From positions 3,461,501-3,525,500 of the forward strand of contig NW_027185502.1 of NCBI RefSeq assembly GCF_040183065.1: DNA of 64,000 nucleotides, read 5' to 3'. Shown piece after piece: positions 22,971 to 33,979 of this stretch. Each line of letters begins with the position of its first letter. Within the stretch, counting starts at the first letter, position 1. The stretch comes from Periplaneta americana (taxonomy: Eukaryota > Arthropoda > Insecta > Blattodea > Blattidae). The notes beneath the pieces are model-generated. The model saw nothing but the letters and a program-made list of their open reading frames with translations. It was not told where the DNA came from and did not search any database. The translations under genes and the position numbers were made by a program.

Positions 22971-23953
22971 TAGTTCGACCATCGAATCTGTGCCCCGTAA
23001 GATATGCAAACTGAACCTTAATTCCTTTTCAGCCTCGGCAATTCATTTCTCTCCCTGTATTCCTATTTCTCTCTTTTCTATCCCTCTCTCTTTCTCTCCC
23101 CCACTACTCACAATTTTGAGCCTTCTTGTGGGACAGTTTATTTGCACTTGCAGTCCAGTGTTGTCAACTCAACATGAATACTGTAGCACGGAGTGGCGAA
23201 AGAAATATTATTAAGCAAGTAATAGCATTTTGCGATGAAGAGAAACAAACAGGTCAATATTTGTTTCCTATAAATCAGGCAACGAAAAGAGCAGCTGCGA
23301 TCACAGGTGAGGCTTATTGTATTTCAATTGATTACGTATTAAAATTACTTACTTAACTAATACTAATATAATACTACTTTTTAATGTAATTTATATAGGC
23401 AGGTCAGAGGGCCTAATAAAGAAAATCAGGAGAGAGGGAGTCTGTGCAGGAGATGAAAAGCTAGAGTCACCAGGGAAGAACAGACCAAGGGAACCTTTAA
23501 TTCTTGTAGATGATATGGACAGATGTATTTTAACAAGAAAGATACAAGAATTTTATACGATGCAGAAAGAAGTTCCGACATTGGAGAAATTATTGAAGGT
23601 TGCGAGAGAAGCAATAAATTTCCAAGGAGGGAGAGAAACAGTACGGAAAGTGATTCGAGACATGGGATTTAGATTTAAAAAATGTAGAAATACAAGATGT
23701 ATTTTGATTGAAAGACGTACTTAAATTAAATTATGAATAAGTAATAATTAACCTTACATTATTATAAGCAATATTCAAGAGACATGACACTGTTTGACGG
23801 AAGTTTGGCAACATCCCTATTCGGGAAGGTTCGTGGCCTGCTGTTTGACGTAGTGGGAGAGAAATGGGTGGAATGGGGTGAGTAGAGGCATTAACTTTTC
23901 CAAGAACGACGACAGTGCTGAAGGGGCACAGTTCCGATGGTGCGACAATACAT
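22971..23953 (+). mobile_element. TIR element encoding only a helix-turn-helix protein, nested in the MULE
   Basis: Similar inverted sequences lie near both ends: TTCGACCATCGAATCTGTGC on the left, and the complement of the right end containing CGCACCATCGGAACTGTGCC. The exact borders and duplication are uncertain (TA is possible). Its only gene is the two-exon frame 23174-23724. It separates the N-terminal and catalytic parts of the MULE. Confidence 0.6.
23174..23724 (+). CDS. Helix-turn-helix protein of a Tc1/IS630-like element (two exons)
   Basis: The ATG at 23174 opens MNTVARSGERNIIKQVIAF. The frame reaches AAAITG at 23306, where a GT-AG intron (23307-23398, 92 bp; CAG|GTGAGG ... TATATAG|GC) can be removed. 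It then continues GRSEGLIKKIRREGV, a linker SPGKNRPREP, and DDMDRCILTRKIQEFY ... GRETVRKVIRDMGFRFKKCR, ending LIERRT and a stop. About 152 residues. The layout matches the N-terminal DNA-binding half of insect DDE_3/IS630-like transposases; the family normally continues into a DDE domain that is not present here. Both exons are open, so it may still be translatable as a DNA-binding fragment. Compare 8155-8600. Confidence 0.6.
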
Positions 23954-25143
23954 AATATTATGGTCAGTTTCGATGGTACTTGGCCATACCTCAAACTTTG
24001 GTGTCGGTTGTGTGATTGATGTAGTCACAGGATATGTGATAGATTTTGTTGTTTTATCGAAAACAGCCAAAGATGTTCAGTAGCAAAAAAAAGCTTCATG
24101 AGAACAGTGCAGAATTTCACTTTTGGTTTGAAGGCCATAAACCAGATTGTAACATAAACTATACTGGTTCCTCTCCTGCCATGGAACGAGAAGCTGCTGT
24201 ATGCTTGTGGACAAGGTCTGTTGGCCATGGATTTAGATATGCAACAATACTCAGTGATGGGGATTCCAAAGCTTTCAAAGAACTGGTCGGGCTAAATGTA
24301 TATGGAGACAGTCACCCCATTGAGAAAGAGGAATGTGTGAACCATGTTCTGAAACGAATGGGCACTGCTTTGCGTCAACTTATTAGTGAGACAAAGAAGG
24401 GCACCACTTTAGGGAGCAAACGTGCTGGTCCTTTGACGAAAAACATGGTCGAAAAGGTTCAAAAGTATTATGGAAATGCTATTCGCAATAATAAGGATCC
24501 TGCGGAAATGAAAACTGCAATTTATGCCATATTGAATCACTACAGATCTACTGACGAAAACCCACAACATAAGAAGTGTCTTACTGGTGAACATTCATGG
24601 TGCGTTTTCAATAGAGATGCTGCAAGGAATGTGCCACCACCTTTACCCAAGCATAAGATAAAAACCACATTATCAGATTTTGTGGTTGCCAAAATGATGT
24701 CAGTGTTCCAGAGACTAACCAGTGATGACTTGTTAATGAGGTGCAAAGAAGGAAAGACGCAAAATGCCGATGAGTGTCTACACTCTGTGATATGGTCCAA
24801 ATGCCCCAAGACTACCATGGTGACATAAAAAAGAATTGAAGTGGCAGTGATTGAAGGAATTACACAATTCAATAGCGGAAGCAGCCTTTACATTGTCAAG
24901 AGATTGGGAAAAGGACGTCTCACACCAGGAAAAAAACACAATGAAAGTTGCACGCAGAAGAACCACAGCAGAGTATCTCACAGTAAATTTCAAAGAAATG
25001 AAAAAATCCGGAGGTATTGTAAAGCTGTTCGAATTGGCAAAAACAGGGTTGAGGAACAACAAAAGCAGACAGAGGGCCCAACCTATGGTGCAGGAGACTT
25101 CTAAATAATGTATGACTTGAGGCTTTCCCAGCGTTTGATGTAG

Positions 25144-25400
25144 AATAACTCTTCTCGGATTCTCAGCCAGGTGAGTTGGAGATTTGCTTCCAAGCTTTCG
25201 ATGGCAAGCTCTGCCATCTTCTTCAGGGAATGAAGAAGAAGATGGCAGAGTTAGCCATCAAAAGCTTGGAAGCAAATCTCCAACTCACCTGGCTGAGAAC
25301 CAGAGAAGAGTTATTCAGGGAATGAAGAAGAAGATGGCAGAGCTAGCCATCAAAGGCTTGGAAACAAATCTCCAACTCACCTGGCTGAGAACCCAAGAAG
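25144..25400. repeat. Long inverted repeat plus direct repeat
   Basis: About 25144-25210 (gaataactcttctcgg ... caggtgagttggagatttg) is the inverted complement of about 25250-25319. The loop region carries gatggcagag/ctctgccatc, so the whole folds into one hairpin. The right arm is then directly repeated at 25320-25395 (gaatgaagaagaagatggca ... acctggctgagaa). No coding function is evident. Confidence 0.8.
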
Positions 25401-25539
25401 AGTTTTTCGACTTCTAAATAGTTCAAGTAAGTTAAAGCAGCCATACAAGAAACATAGTTGTAAAAGGTAGAATAGTAACATGAAACTTCTTTTGTCATTT
25501 CCCGATAAACAAAATTCCTACACTTTTCATTCTTTAAAC

Positions 25540-27724
25540 TGTAAGAAGGGGGTCATGGGGTAGTATGTGGTCTCAAGGGCACACAATCTGCTGATGGTTG
25601 TGTGCTATTCAAAAGCTTGAGAAATGCCATTTATTCCTACCAAGCTCTATGTATGCACTTCCTCGTAGTGGCCCTGGAAACGTTTTAAGGCTAAGCATAC
25701 AAGGACGCAAAAGCGAGCCCCCGACACTATAATTGGGAACTATCAGCTAAGGAAGTAAACCCTAACAGAAAATCATCAGCCACCCAGAATTGCTGGATGG
25801 TTGGGCTTAGGCATGACGACCCCATCCCGGAAAAACCCACTGTTACGAATTCCAAAGTAAAAATGAAAGCCGGATTGTCTTATGGACGAAGACCTGGCAA
25901 ATGTAATAAGGACTTGAATCTCGGAACATGGAACATTTTATCTCTGTACAGACCTAAAGCCCTGATGATGCTAATAGATCAACTTCAATGCTATAAATTA
26001 GATATTACATGTTTACAAGAAATACGGTGGCCCAACATGGGGTCATTGAAAAAAAGGATTTTACAGTATTTTATAGTGGACACAAGAAGGAACACAAGCT
26101 TGGCGTAGGCTTCATTGTGAATAATAAAATTAAACATAATATTTTGAATTTTAATGCAATTAATGAGAGAATTTGTTATTTAAGATTTAAAGGAACATTT
26201 TTGAATTACAGTATAATTAATCTCCATGCTCCAACAGAAGACAAAGAGGATCATGAGAAGGATATTTTTTATGATATTCTCACGGAAACATATGATAAAT
26301 GTCCAAAACATGATATAAAGGTTATCATTGGAGACGCCAATGCACAAATTCGCAAGGAAGATGCATATAGACCCATAATAGGCAAATATAGCCTACATGA
26401 GGTGACTAATGATAATGGAGAGCACCTCATTAATTTTGCTGTCTCTCAAAACAAGGTAATAGGATCTACTATGTTCGATCATAAGAAAATACACCTAGCT
26501 ACATGGAGTACAGCTGCCAACCAGATCGACCATGTCTTAATTGATAGAAGACATGCAACCGAACATATAGAGGCGCCAACATTGATACAACCATTATTTG
26601 GTAATATCACGACTCCGAGCAAGAATTAATAATGGAAGAAAAATACAAAGTACAAAAACACGGAGATATGATTGTAAAAAATTTAAAGATCCAGAAATTA
26701 GATATGAGTATACTAAGAAATTAAATGCCTATTTTCAAAGTAACCAGTTAAATGATCAAGCCTCTATTGGGAACAGGTGGCCCTATTTGTCGAATGGGAT
26801 TAGGAAGACAGCACAACAGGTATTAGGAATGGCGGAAGTAAATAGTAGAAACAACAGGAATAACTGGTATGATGATGAATGTAAGAGGGCCACAGAAGAA
26901 AAAAATAACTATATAATAAAATGCATCAGAAAAACTTTACGAGAGGTGCATTGTAAGAATATGGACAAGCAAGAAAGAAGGAGAAGAAGACCCACAGAAA
27001 GAGAAAGAGAGAATATGAAAACCAGTAAGTTTGAAGAAATAGAAAATCTAAATACAAAAAATGAAGTAAAATTATTTTATGGGGAACTAAATAAATCAAG
27101 GAAAGAATATAAGCCTAGATTAACTATATGTAAAAACGAAAATGGAGAACTGATTACCGATAAAACCAAAATTCTACGTAGATGGAAAGAGTATTTTAAC
27201 AATCTTTTATCGAGTAAACCAACGCAGCAGGAGAATATGGATATCAGTAATGACGTTTTTAATGATGAAGATCTAATAAACAAAGAAGAACCACCCACAA
27301 TGGAAGAGATACAAAGCGCAATACCTAGGATGAGGAATGATAAAGCTCCAGGAATTGTTCAAGCAAGGAGAGGAATGCCCCAAACAGATACATGAAGTCA
27401 TATGTAAAGTTTGGACATATTAAACCATGCCAAAAGATTGGAAAATCAGTATTATATGTCCTATACTAAAAAAAAAAAGGGGACCCCTTGGAATGTAGCA
27501 ATTATAGAGGCATCAGTCTGCTGAGCAATGTCTATAAAATTTTCTCAAATGATCTTTATAAAAGACTATCTGAATACACAGAAAGAGAAATCGGAAACTA
27601 CCAATGTGGCTTTAGGCCCAACAGATCGACCATAGAACAGATGTATACAATGTTTCTCTGTAACAGCCTGTACTCGTGTGTTAGAAGTCTGCAGGTGTTC
27701 AGGACGCCACTTGGAGGAATATGA
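25540..27724 (+). pseudogene. RTE-like LINE, 5' region, endonuclease and start of reverse transcriptase
   Basis: A leader (from about 25540) precedes LGTWNILSLYRP, the N-terminal block of an apurinic-type endonuclease. CLQEIRW holds the catalytic Glu. After a frameshift near 26060 come YSIINLHAPTEDKEDHEKD, KVIIGDANAQI (GD-x-N), LATWSTAANQIDHVLIDRRH (IDH), then a linker with WYDDECKRATEEKNN and DKAPG. RT block 1 (CSNYRGISLLSNVYKIFS) and block 2a (YQCGFRPNRST) follow, and the sequence ends near 27660-27724. The catalytic FADD block and C-terminus are missing. Several frameshifts separate the open frames 25797-26108, 26009-26629, 26598-27395 and 27488-27724. RTE is my clade assignment from the endonuclease style. 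Confidence 0.85.
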
Positions 27725-28155
27725 ATAACACACTACACAACAATGCAGAAAAAAGAAAAATGATTCCAGTATAATGTGTAAATAAACTTAAAGACGAGAT
27801 TAAATAAAATAATTAGAATTTATATTTCATGATATCTTTCTTTTTGAAATAAACAGATAAATTAAATGTAAAATTGTCTGTATATTTTGTTACAATTTTA
27901 CTTTCAATATATTGTTGTGAATATGTTATAAAAATACCGAACAATGCACAACAAACACGGAACTGTGATTCTGTACATTATTATGATTGCCAGCTGTGCG
28001 AGAGATTTCGAGGCAATGAGTTTGCGAGACATTCGTTCATTCTTTGTCAGTGTACAAAAATCTAAAAATGGGTTAACTAGTGTTAAAAATGCTCCAGTTG
28101 CATCATAAGTAATCACTACCACTACTGATGCTAATGCTAGTGTGACCAGTACTGT
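27725..28155. other. No recognisable gene
   Basis: AT-rich spacer between a truncated LINE and a hAT gene. No supported feature. Confidence 0.4.
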
Positions 28156-30541
28156 GTGATGATCAACATATTGCTAGTGCTAGTCAGTGAAATAGATATT
28201 GCTGATCTTGGCAATCTTATTAGTGGCGCTTCCAGACCAGTTGTCTCGGAGTTTCCCCAAAGTGAATGTGCTGGTATTGAGAGAAGTTTTACAACTTCAT
28301 GGTACAGTAAATCTGAATGGCTACAGTACAGTGTGGAGAAAGATGCTGTATTTTGTTTTCCTTGCAGACAGTTTTCGAGTTCTGGTAAAGAATGTGTATT
28401 TACCAAAAAGGGCACTCACAACTGGAAGAAAATATCAGAAAAACTTAGTAAACACGCGATAAGTTCATCTCATTTGTTTTCAGTTACTAAATGGACTAAT
28501 ATGGAACATTGTAAAGAATCAGTAATCACACAGATTTTCAGTTTACACAAGGATCTGATTAACACAAATCGACAGTATTTATTTAAGATAATTGACATAC
28601 TGTTGTACTTAGCAAAGCAGGGTTTAGGTATAAGAGGACATAATGATGGTGAAGAATCGTGCAGTAAAGGAACCTTTCTGGAGTTACGTGAAATTTTTTC
28701 GAAACACGAACATTTCAAAAGTAAATTCAGTTGTTATTATAATCTAACCAGTGGAACTGTATGGAACGAATTGTTAGAGATATGTTCTAATGAAACAGTG
28801 ACAAAAATTGTTGAAGAAATTAATGATGCGGGGTTTTATGCACTTCTTGTGGATGAAGCTAAGTCTCATAAGTGCGAAGAGACGAGTAGGCTATATGTGT
28901 TAGATAGCTAAGGGATCTGCTGTAAAGGAAAACTTATTAGGGATGGGAGACGTTTCAATTTCATGAACTGGTAGTGCACATAATTTCAGTCATATGTTAA
29001 GAATTTAGGGATCATAGCATTAATGATTGGGCAATCTTATGGCGGGTGTTAATAGTGGATTGCAGGCTGTAGGTCGTGAAAACCTCAAGTACCCTATGCA
29101 ACTTACATACACTGCATGGCTCACAAATTAAATCTTGTTATAGTTTCTACTTGCTTGTTATGGATTTAATATAATGAGTCATTATATGAGTTTCCCTCTC
29201 ATCCCGATACGCATGTGCAATTTGTGGATATTCAGAAAAAGCTTAAAATAAATAAGCATGAATCAACAACTCAGTGATACTCGCTGGGCTTGATTTCCAT
29301 TTAAGCAACATATCCTGCAATAGTAAGGGTGCTAAAGAATACATCTAGTAACTTAAGACACCCAAGATGTTCAATTGCTAAAGAACTGCTACAAAATATT
29401 CAATCCTTAGATTTCCTTGTGTTTCTGATATTTTAGAACATCATTTTTCAAATACAAATGTTGAACGTAGATCACTACAGCATCTCGATTCATGTATTAC
29501 TTCCTGCAATCTGGCAGTTCAAGGGGCTATTGGAAATTTGGAGTCAAGCAGGAATGAAAAGATGTGGTTGGAGATGTGGGAAGAAGTAATAGAATATTGT
29601 AACAATAATAATTTACAACATATTCCTAAAGATATTTTGAAAGAGAATGACACATTTACAGAGCAAGAAAGATGTAAATACAGACTAAAACGACCTCGTA
29701 CAATTTCAAAAAAAATTTGATGGCTATGTTGTTAGTGAAACAGTGGGGCAAAGATACAGGAAGGGCTGACAGTGCAGCAACACAGAGTGTTTGTACTTGA
29801 CATGCTATTAGCAGAAATAAGAAGATTTTCAGATGGAGGTATGATATTAGCAATGTCATGTGAAGAATTTTTGAGATTGAGATATTGAGAAGGTGCAAGA
29901 TATTTTATTGATCATTCATTATTCAGTGCCACAAACAAATAAGAGAATGTTAGAAGCTGATATAGACATTGCTAGGAATGTGGTAAGCACTAAACTCAAA
30001 GACGACACTTTGCAACTAATAATAAGTGAACTTCTGGATAAAATAACAGCTTATGTTCTTCCAAATGTTAATCTCCTGATCAAAATAGCATTAACGCTGC
30101 CTTAAAACAGCGAAAAATGCGAAAGGACTTTCTTAACAATGCGCAGAATAAACAAATGGCTTCGGTCAACAATGACACAGGATCGATTGTCAAACTTATT
30201 GGTTCTGTATTCGGAAAGTGATATTGTTAATGTTATGTTTTATTTAACGATGCTCGCAACTGCAGAGGTTATATCAGCGTCGCCGGATGTGCCGGAATTT
30301 TGTCCTGCAGGAGTTCTTTTACATGCCAGTAAATCTACTGACATGAGCCTGTCGCATTTAAGCACACTTAAATGCCATTGACCTGGCCCGGGATCGAACC
30401 GCAACCTTGGGCATAGAAGGCCAGCGCTATACCAACTCGCCAACCAGGCCGACTGGAAAGTGATATTGTTCAGTGCCTAGACCGTGATGTGAATGTTGAT
30501 AAATACATGCAAAACGGAAACAGAAAATTCACACTGCAGTA
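28156..30541 (+). pseudogene. hAT transposase, ZMYM1-like
   Basis: The first open part (28156-28911) carries a TTF-type zinc finger region (SWYSKSEWLQYS, AVFCFPCRQF), KLSKHAISSSHL, LYLAKQGLGIRGHNDGEES, TFLELREIF and FYALLVDEA, in the order found in ZMYM1-like hAT transposases. Beyond stops, weaker pieces follow: HCMAHKLNLV (about 29109), QLSDTRWA (29270), then open frames at 29538-29720 and 29893-30105. The dimerisation domain lies at 30070-30230 (ALTLP ... CERTFLTMRRINKWLRSTMT). A SINE-C copy with a 16-bp duplication sits at 30229-30454; removing it and one duplicate lets the frame run on through SDIVQCLDRDVNVDKY to a stop at 30541. Confidence 0.85.
30229..30454 (-). repeat. SINE-C inserted in the hAT gene
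   Basis: Perfect 16-bp flanks GGAAAGTGATATTGTT lie at 30213-30228 and 30455-30470. On the minus strand a tRNA-like head (ggcctggttggcgagttgg, then box B ggttcgatccc) is followed by a body (gcatttaagtgtgcttaaat, cgacaggctcatgtcagtag) and the end catcgttaaataaaacat. This is a complete, young-looking insertion by LINE machinery. Confidence 0.9.
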
Positions 30542-31247
30542 ATTCAGTGAATTTCTCAACACAAAACAGTTTCTGATTTATTTATTTATCTATTTATGTC
30601 CATAACAGGGCAAAGCCCCAATTACAATAGACAGTACAGATTAAAAAAAACATAGAATTGCATATAACACGAAAAAAGAGGTAAAACAGATACAAGTGTA
30701 AATACAAATTAAAAATGGAAAAGAGAAGAAGAAAAAAAAAAACAAATAGATACCACCTAAATAAAAGACACAGATACAGATATAAATGAAAAACACCAAA
30801 TAAAAAAAATCAAAAAGAGCCAAGTACAGACATCACAGCCAAAAATGCAAAATGTAAGTAGTAAATGATGAGTAGTGACAGTGTTTTTCCTTGCGTTACT
30901 CCTCATTTGTGAAGAGCCACTTGTATTGTATTGTATTGTATTGTATTTATTTATTCCCTGTACAATCTATTACAGATTACAGGTTCGTCATGACTATTGT
31001 ATGTATAATTCCTAGTGATGGTGTTTATTGAAATACATGAACTAGTGTACTAATAACTGCAGAGGTGGCAAGATATGGAGGCAACAGTATGGCAGATTAC
31101 TTTCTTCGGGAAGGTAAGCTTCATATAAAAAAGTTCCTGTTAGCTGTTACGTAGTTTTGTTGATGTATGCATGTGTTTGTGTACGAGAGAGATTGTTTTG
31201 AGTTATGTCCTATTATAATTTGTAGTAGATCTACAGTTCAAACCTTA
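30542..31247. other. No gene; microsatellite
   Basis: A-rich and T-rich sequence. A (TTGTA)n run of about six units lies at 30923-30953. The stretch at 30575-30650 (TTTATTTATTTAT, then tccataacagggcaaagccc) looks like a LINE 3' end in minus orientation, but I cannot name it. Confidence 0.45.
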
Positions 31248-31879
31248 GGGGGCTGTCACACTGAATCGATCGAACGACTGTGATCAACCGACCTCAGAAA
31301 CGTACAGAGGGCGGTGACAGCAGTCACACAGCAATCAACAACGAGCGTCTAAGATCAACTGGTTGGTGAAAACAAACGTGTTCATTTTTCAAGCGACAGT
31401 TGATGCAAGATGGCAGATGAGTTGACGAAACTGACAAATTAATCTGCCTTGTCGGAGAAAACGAAGTGCTATTCAATCCAAGGCTCCCTGGATATCGCAA
31501 CAGAGAAACCATAGACTTTGTGTGGAATGGGATTGGCTCAAGAATGGGACAAAAAGTGGTAAGTAACTATATGAATATTCTTCTCCAATAATAGTAACTG
31601 AAAACTATTTTGTAAACGTGTTGATGTTAGGAATACATTATGAAATGTTGTTATCCAAGAGTGATTGATTGATTAAAACACTGTTATATTAATATAAGAA
31701 TAGTAATTATGCTCGTGACATAATCAAAAGCAATGCCATATACTTAACCTCTATCACTCAGTCAACAAATTTAATGGAAAACTCTGTTTTCTTTATTCAC
31801 AAAGAGTATGTGAACAACGAGAAAAGGTTCAGAAAAGAATTAACCAAATTTCTACATACTCATACCTTCTACACAATTG

Positions 31880-32645
31880 ATGAATTGTTTATGCTTGTGA
31901 ATTGAATTATTCTACTTAAATGACATGTACAATTTTATATAGCTCAACTAAAATATGTTTTTATATTGACTTAATCTGTTTACTATGTATTGTATTTTTT
32001 GTTTAGCATAACTGATGAATTGTATGTACTGTAAATTGAATAGTATGCTGTATGGGTCAACTGATGAATTGTTTAAGCTTATAAATTGAATTAATCTACT
32101 TCATATGAATTGTATAGCTTAACGAAAATAAGTTTGTAAATTGAACTAATTTGATTGTATATGTTTGTATAGTTTGGCTGATGAATTGTATATGTTCTTA
32201 AAATGATTACTAGTCTGTGTAGCTCTACTGATGAATTGTATATAGCCTAGACCTACTGTAAATTGAATGGCAATATGTATAGCTCAACTGATGAATTGTT
32301 TATGATTATAAATTGAATTAATCTACTTGATATTAATTGCACAAATTTGTATAGCTTAATGAAAGTATGCTACTTTGTATTGTATATATTTGTATAGTTT
32401 TGGCCGATGAATTGTATATGCTTTAAATTGAATAGTAATCTATATAGCTCTACTGATAAATTGTTTGTGTTTGTAATTTGAAGTAGTTTGCATGATATGT
32501 ATTATCAATTTCTGTATATCACAACTGGTTGAATTGTTTATGCCTTAAATTTAATTAAATTGTTTTGTATTATAATATAGCTCAACTTATGAATGATCGT
32601 TTGCGTTTGTAAATTTAATAATCTGATTGGCTATGTATTGTATAC
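31880..32645 (+). repeat. Degenerate AT-rich tandem repeat (GATGAATTGT family)
   Basis: About ten copies of GATGAATTGTTTATGC-like words are spaced 47-115 bp apart. They alternate with TAAATTGAATTAATCT and GTATAGCTCAACT. The same repeat occurs directly before the SINE-B copy at 58995, which suggests that it belongs to a composite unit. Confidence 0.7.
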
Positions 32646-32649
32646 TTTT

Positions 32650-33130
32650 AGTAGAGCCATCGATGTAGCTCAGTCGACAGACTCGCTGGGCTGCTGATCC
32701 GGAGCTGCGTTCGGGCTTGGGTTGGATCCCCCTTTGGACTTTGGTTTCTTCGGAGGTTTTCCCCAGCCGTGGGACTGAAGCCGGATGGTCTATGGCGAGT
32801 CCTTGGCATCAACCCCTTTGATTTGATTACCTGGTTGGGTTTTTCCGAGGTTTCCCCCACCGAAAAGGCAAATGCCGGGTAATATTTTGGCGAATCCTCG
32901 GACCTCATCTCATCTCACTACATCTCGCCAAAATGTAAAAAAAGTAAAAAAATTGTACAAAATTGTAAAAATTGTAGAAAATTACTAAATTGTAAAACTA
33001 TAAAAATTTGTAAAAATTGTAATTGTAATATTGTAAAATGTTGACATGTTCCACATCTTAAAGCTTCATTGCTCATGTAAGATCAATGGAATAAAATAAA
33101 TGAATGAATGAATGAATGAATGAATGAACA
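32650..33130 (+). repeat. SINE-B copy 1
   Basis: The tRNA-like head (gatgtagctcagtcgacagac) has a degenerate box B (gggttggatcccc). The body contains gatttgattacctggttgg, gtttttccgaggtttccccc, aaatgccgggtaat and gcgaatcctcgg. The distal part is a degenerate TAAAAATTGTA stretch, ttccacatcttaaagcttca, and a (TGAA)n tail. Copies 2 and 3 are at 33980-36606 and 58995-59215. Confidence 0.8.
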
Positions 33131-33979
33131 ATTGCATGACATTTTCGTCACAGAACGTAATTCTTTGTTTCAGCAAAGACTTGTGTCAAGAAATAGCAAA
33201 TTTTGAGGGCCGGGTATAGCAGTAGAAGAGGTAGTGTGCTCCCCTCAGGCTCTGGAGCATCGAAAGTAAAGAAGTGAGTATACTTTGATGTCCTCAATTT
33301 TTTGGAGCCATTTGTTGCTGGAAGAAGGTAAAATATTTTTCTTTTCTTCTATAGGTCTAAGCCTGTAAGAAATGTAGATAAATATCCACAACCCAATAGG
33401 TTGTTAGGTTCAGCTAGTTTTATTATTAATCTATGTTAGGTTATGTTTAGTGTAGTTTATGAATAATTTAAGTTAGGTTATGTTCTTTTCATTTTCCTAA
33501 CCTACTAGATTAATCTGGATCTCTACCACAATTTAGATGTATTTGGCTAGTGAAAAAAAAAATGAGAAAGATTGTATAAACAAGGCATATTATATCAGAT
33601 ATCATTATTCTTTCCAGTTCGTTTACAAACACCCCTACTCAAAATTCTCCTCAAATTTCTACATCAGCTCTCAAATGTAGGATCTAATAGTGGAGAACAG
33701 CAAGAAGCCAATAGGTACCACACTCAAACCTGTTCATTATTATCATAATGATTTTTAATTTTCTTTCAAAACACAAATATCTTACTTTCAGTATTAATAC
33801 ATTGGTGTAATACAAAGACTTATTAAATGTGAAAGGAATGCATACTGTACCATATTGATAAAATTTATGTTGCATACTAATATAACGAGTTTGTTTTGAT
33901 ACACTCATTTAAGGTGGCTGGATCAGTGTAATGATCGAGACCGAGCTGATTTTTTTCCTTTCACAATATTAGCGAAGTT

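Larger units (their letters stand above)
22625..25104 (+). pseudogene. Mutator-like (MULE) transposase split by another element
   Basis: The N-terminal part at 22625-22950 reads ALDVKHRIVRAFSEIGKDY ... ESFAMVMDMNPLS, typical of the region before the catalytic core in animal MULE proteins. The core starts near 23960: HNIMVSFDGTWP (first catalytic Asp), a frameshift, GVGCVIDVVTGYVIDFVVLS, then from 24046 FWFEGHKPDC, MEREAA, RYATILSDGDSK (second Asp), KEECVNHVLKRMGTALR, NADECLHSVIWSKCPK (Glu). After a stop at 24826 it continues in the same frame to TEGPTYGAGDF, the family's usual end. A TIR element (22971-23953) lies between the two parts. Frameshifts and a stop inactivate it. Confidence 0.85.
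31410..33690 (+). pseudogene. MADF-domain gene of a Harbinger element (three exon-like pieces)
   Basis: The ATG at 31410 starts MADE; one base is missing directly after it. The shifted frame then reads DETDKLICLVGENEVLFNPR, LPGYRNRETIDFVWNGI and GSRMGQKV up to a donor GTG|GTAAGT (31559), the first half of a MADF domain. A second piece, 33174-33327, reads KTCVKK-stop-QILRAGYSS and VYFDVLNFLEPFVAGR, bounded by TTTCAG and a GTAAAA donor. Two conserved Trp codons are stops there. A third piece begins after TTTCCAG at 33618 (SFTNTPTQNSPQISTSAL). MADF proteins bind DNA and partner the Harbinger transposase. The 1.6-kb first intron holds tandem repeats and a SINE-B. Confidence 0.75.

Noticed and set aside
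30641-30823. Phe/Tyr-rich minus-strand frame resembling a membrane peptide
   Set aside because: Translation of an A-rich/T-rich low-complexity stretch.
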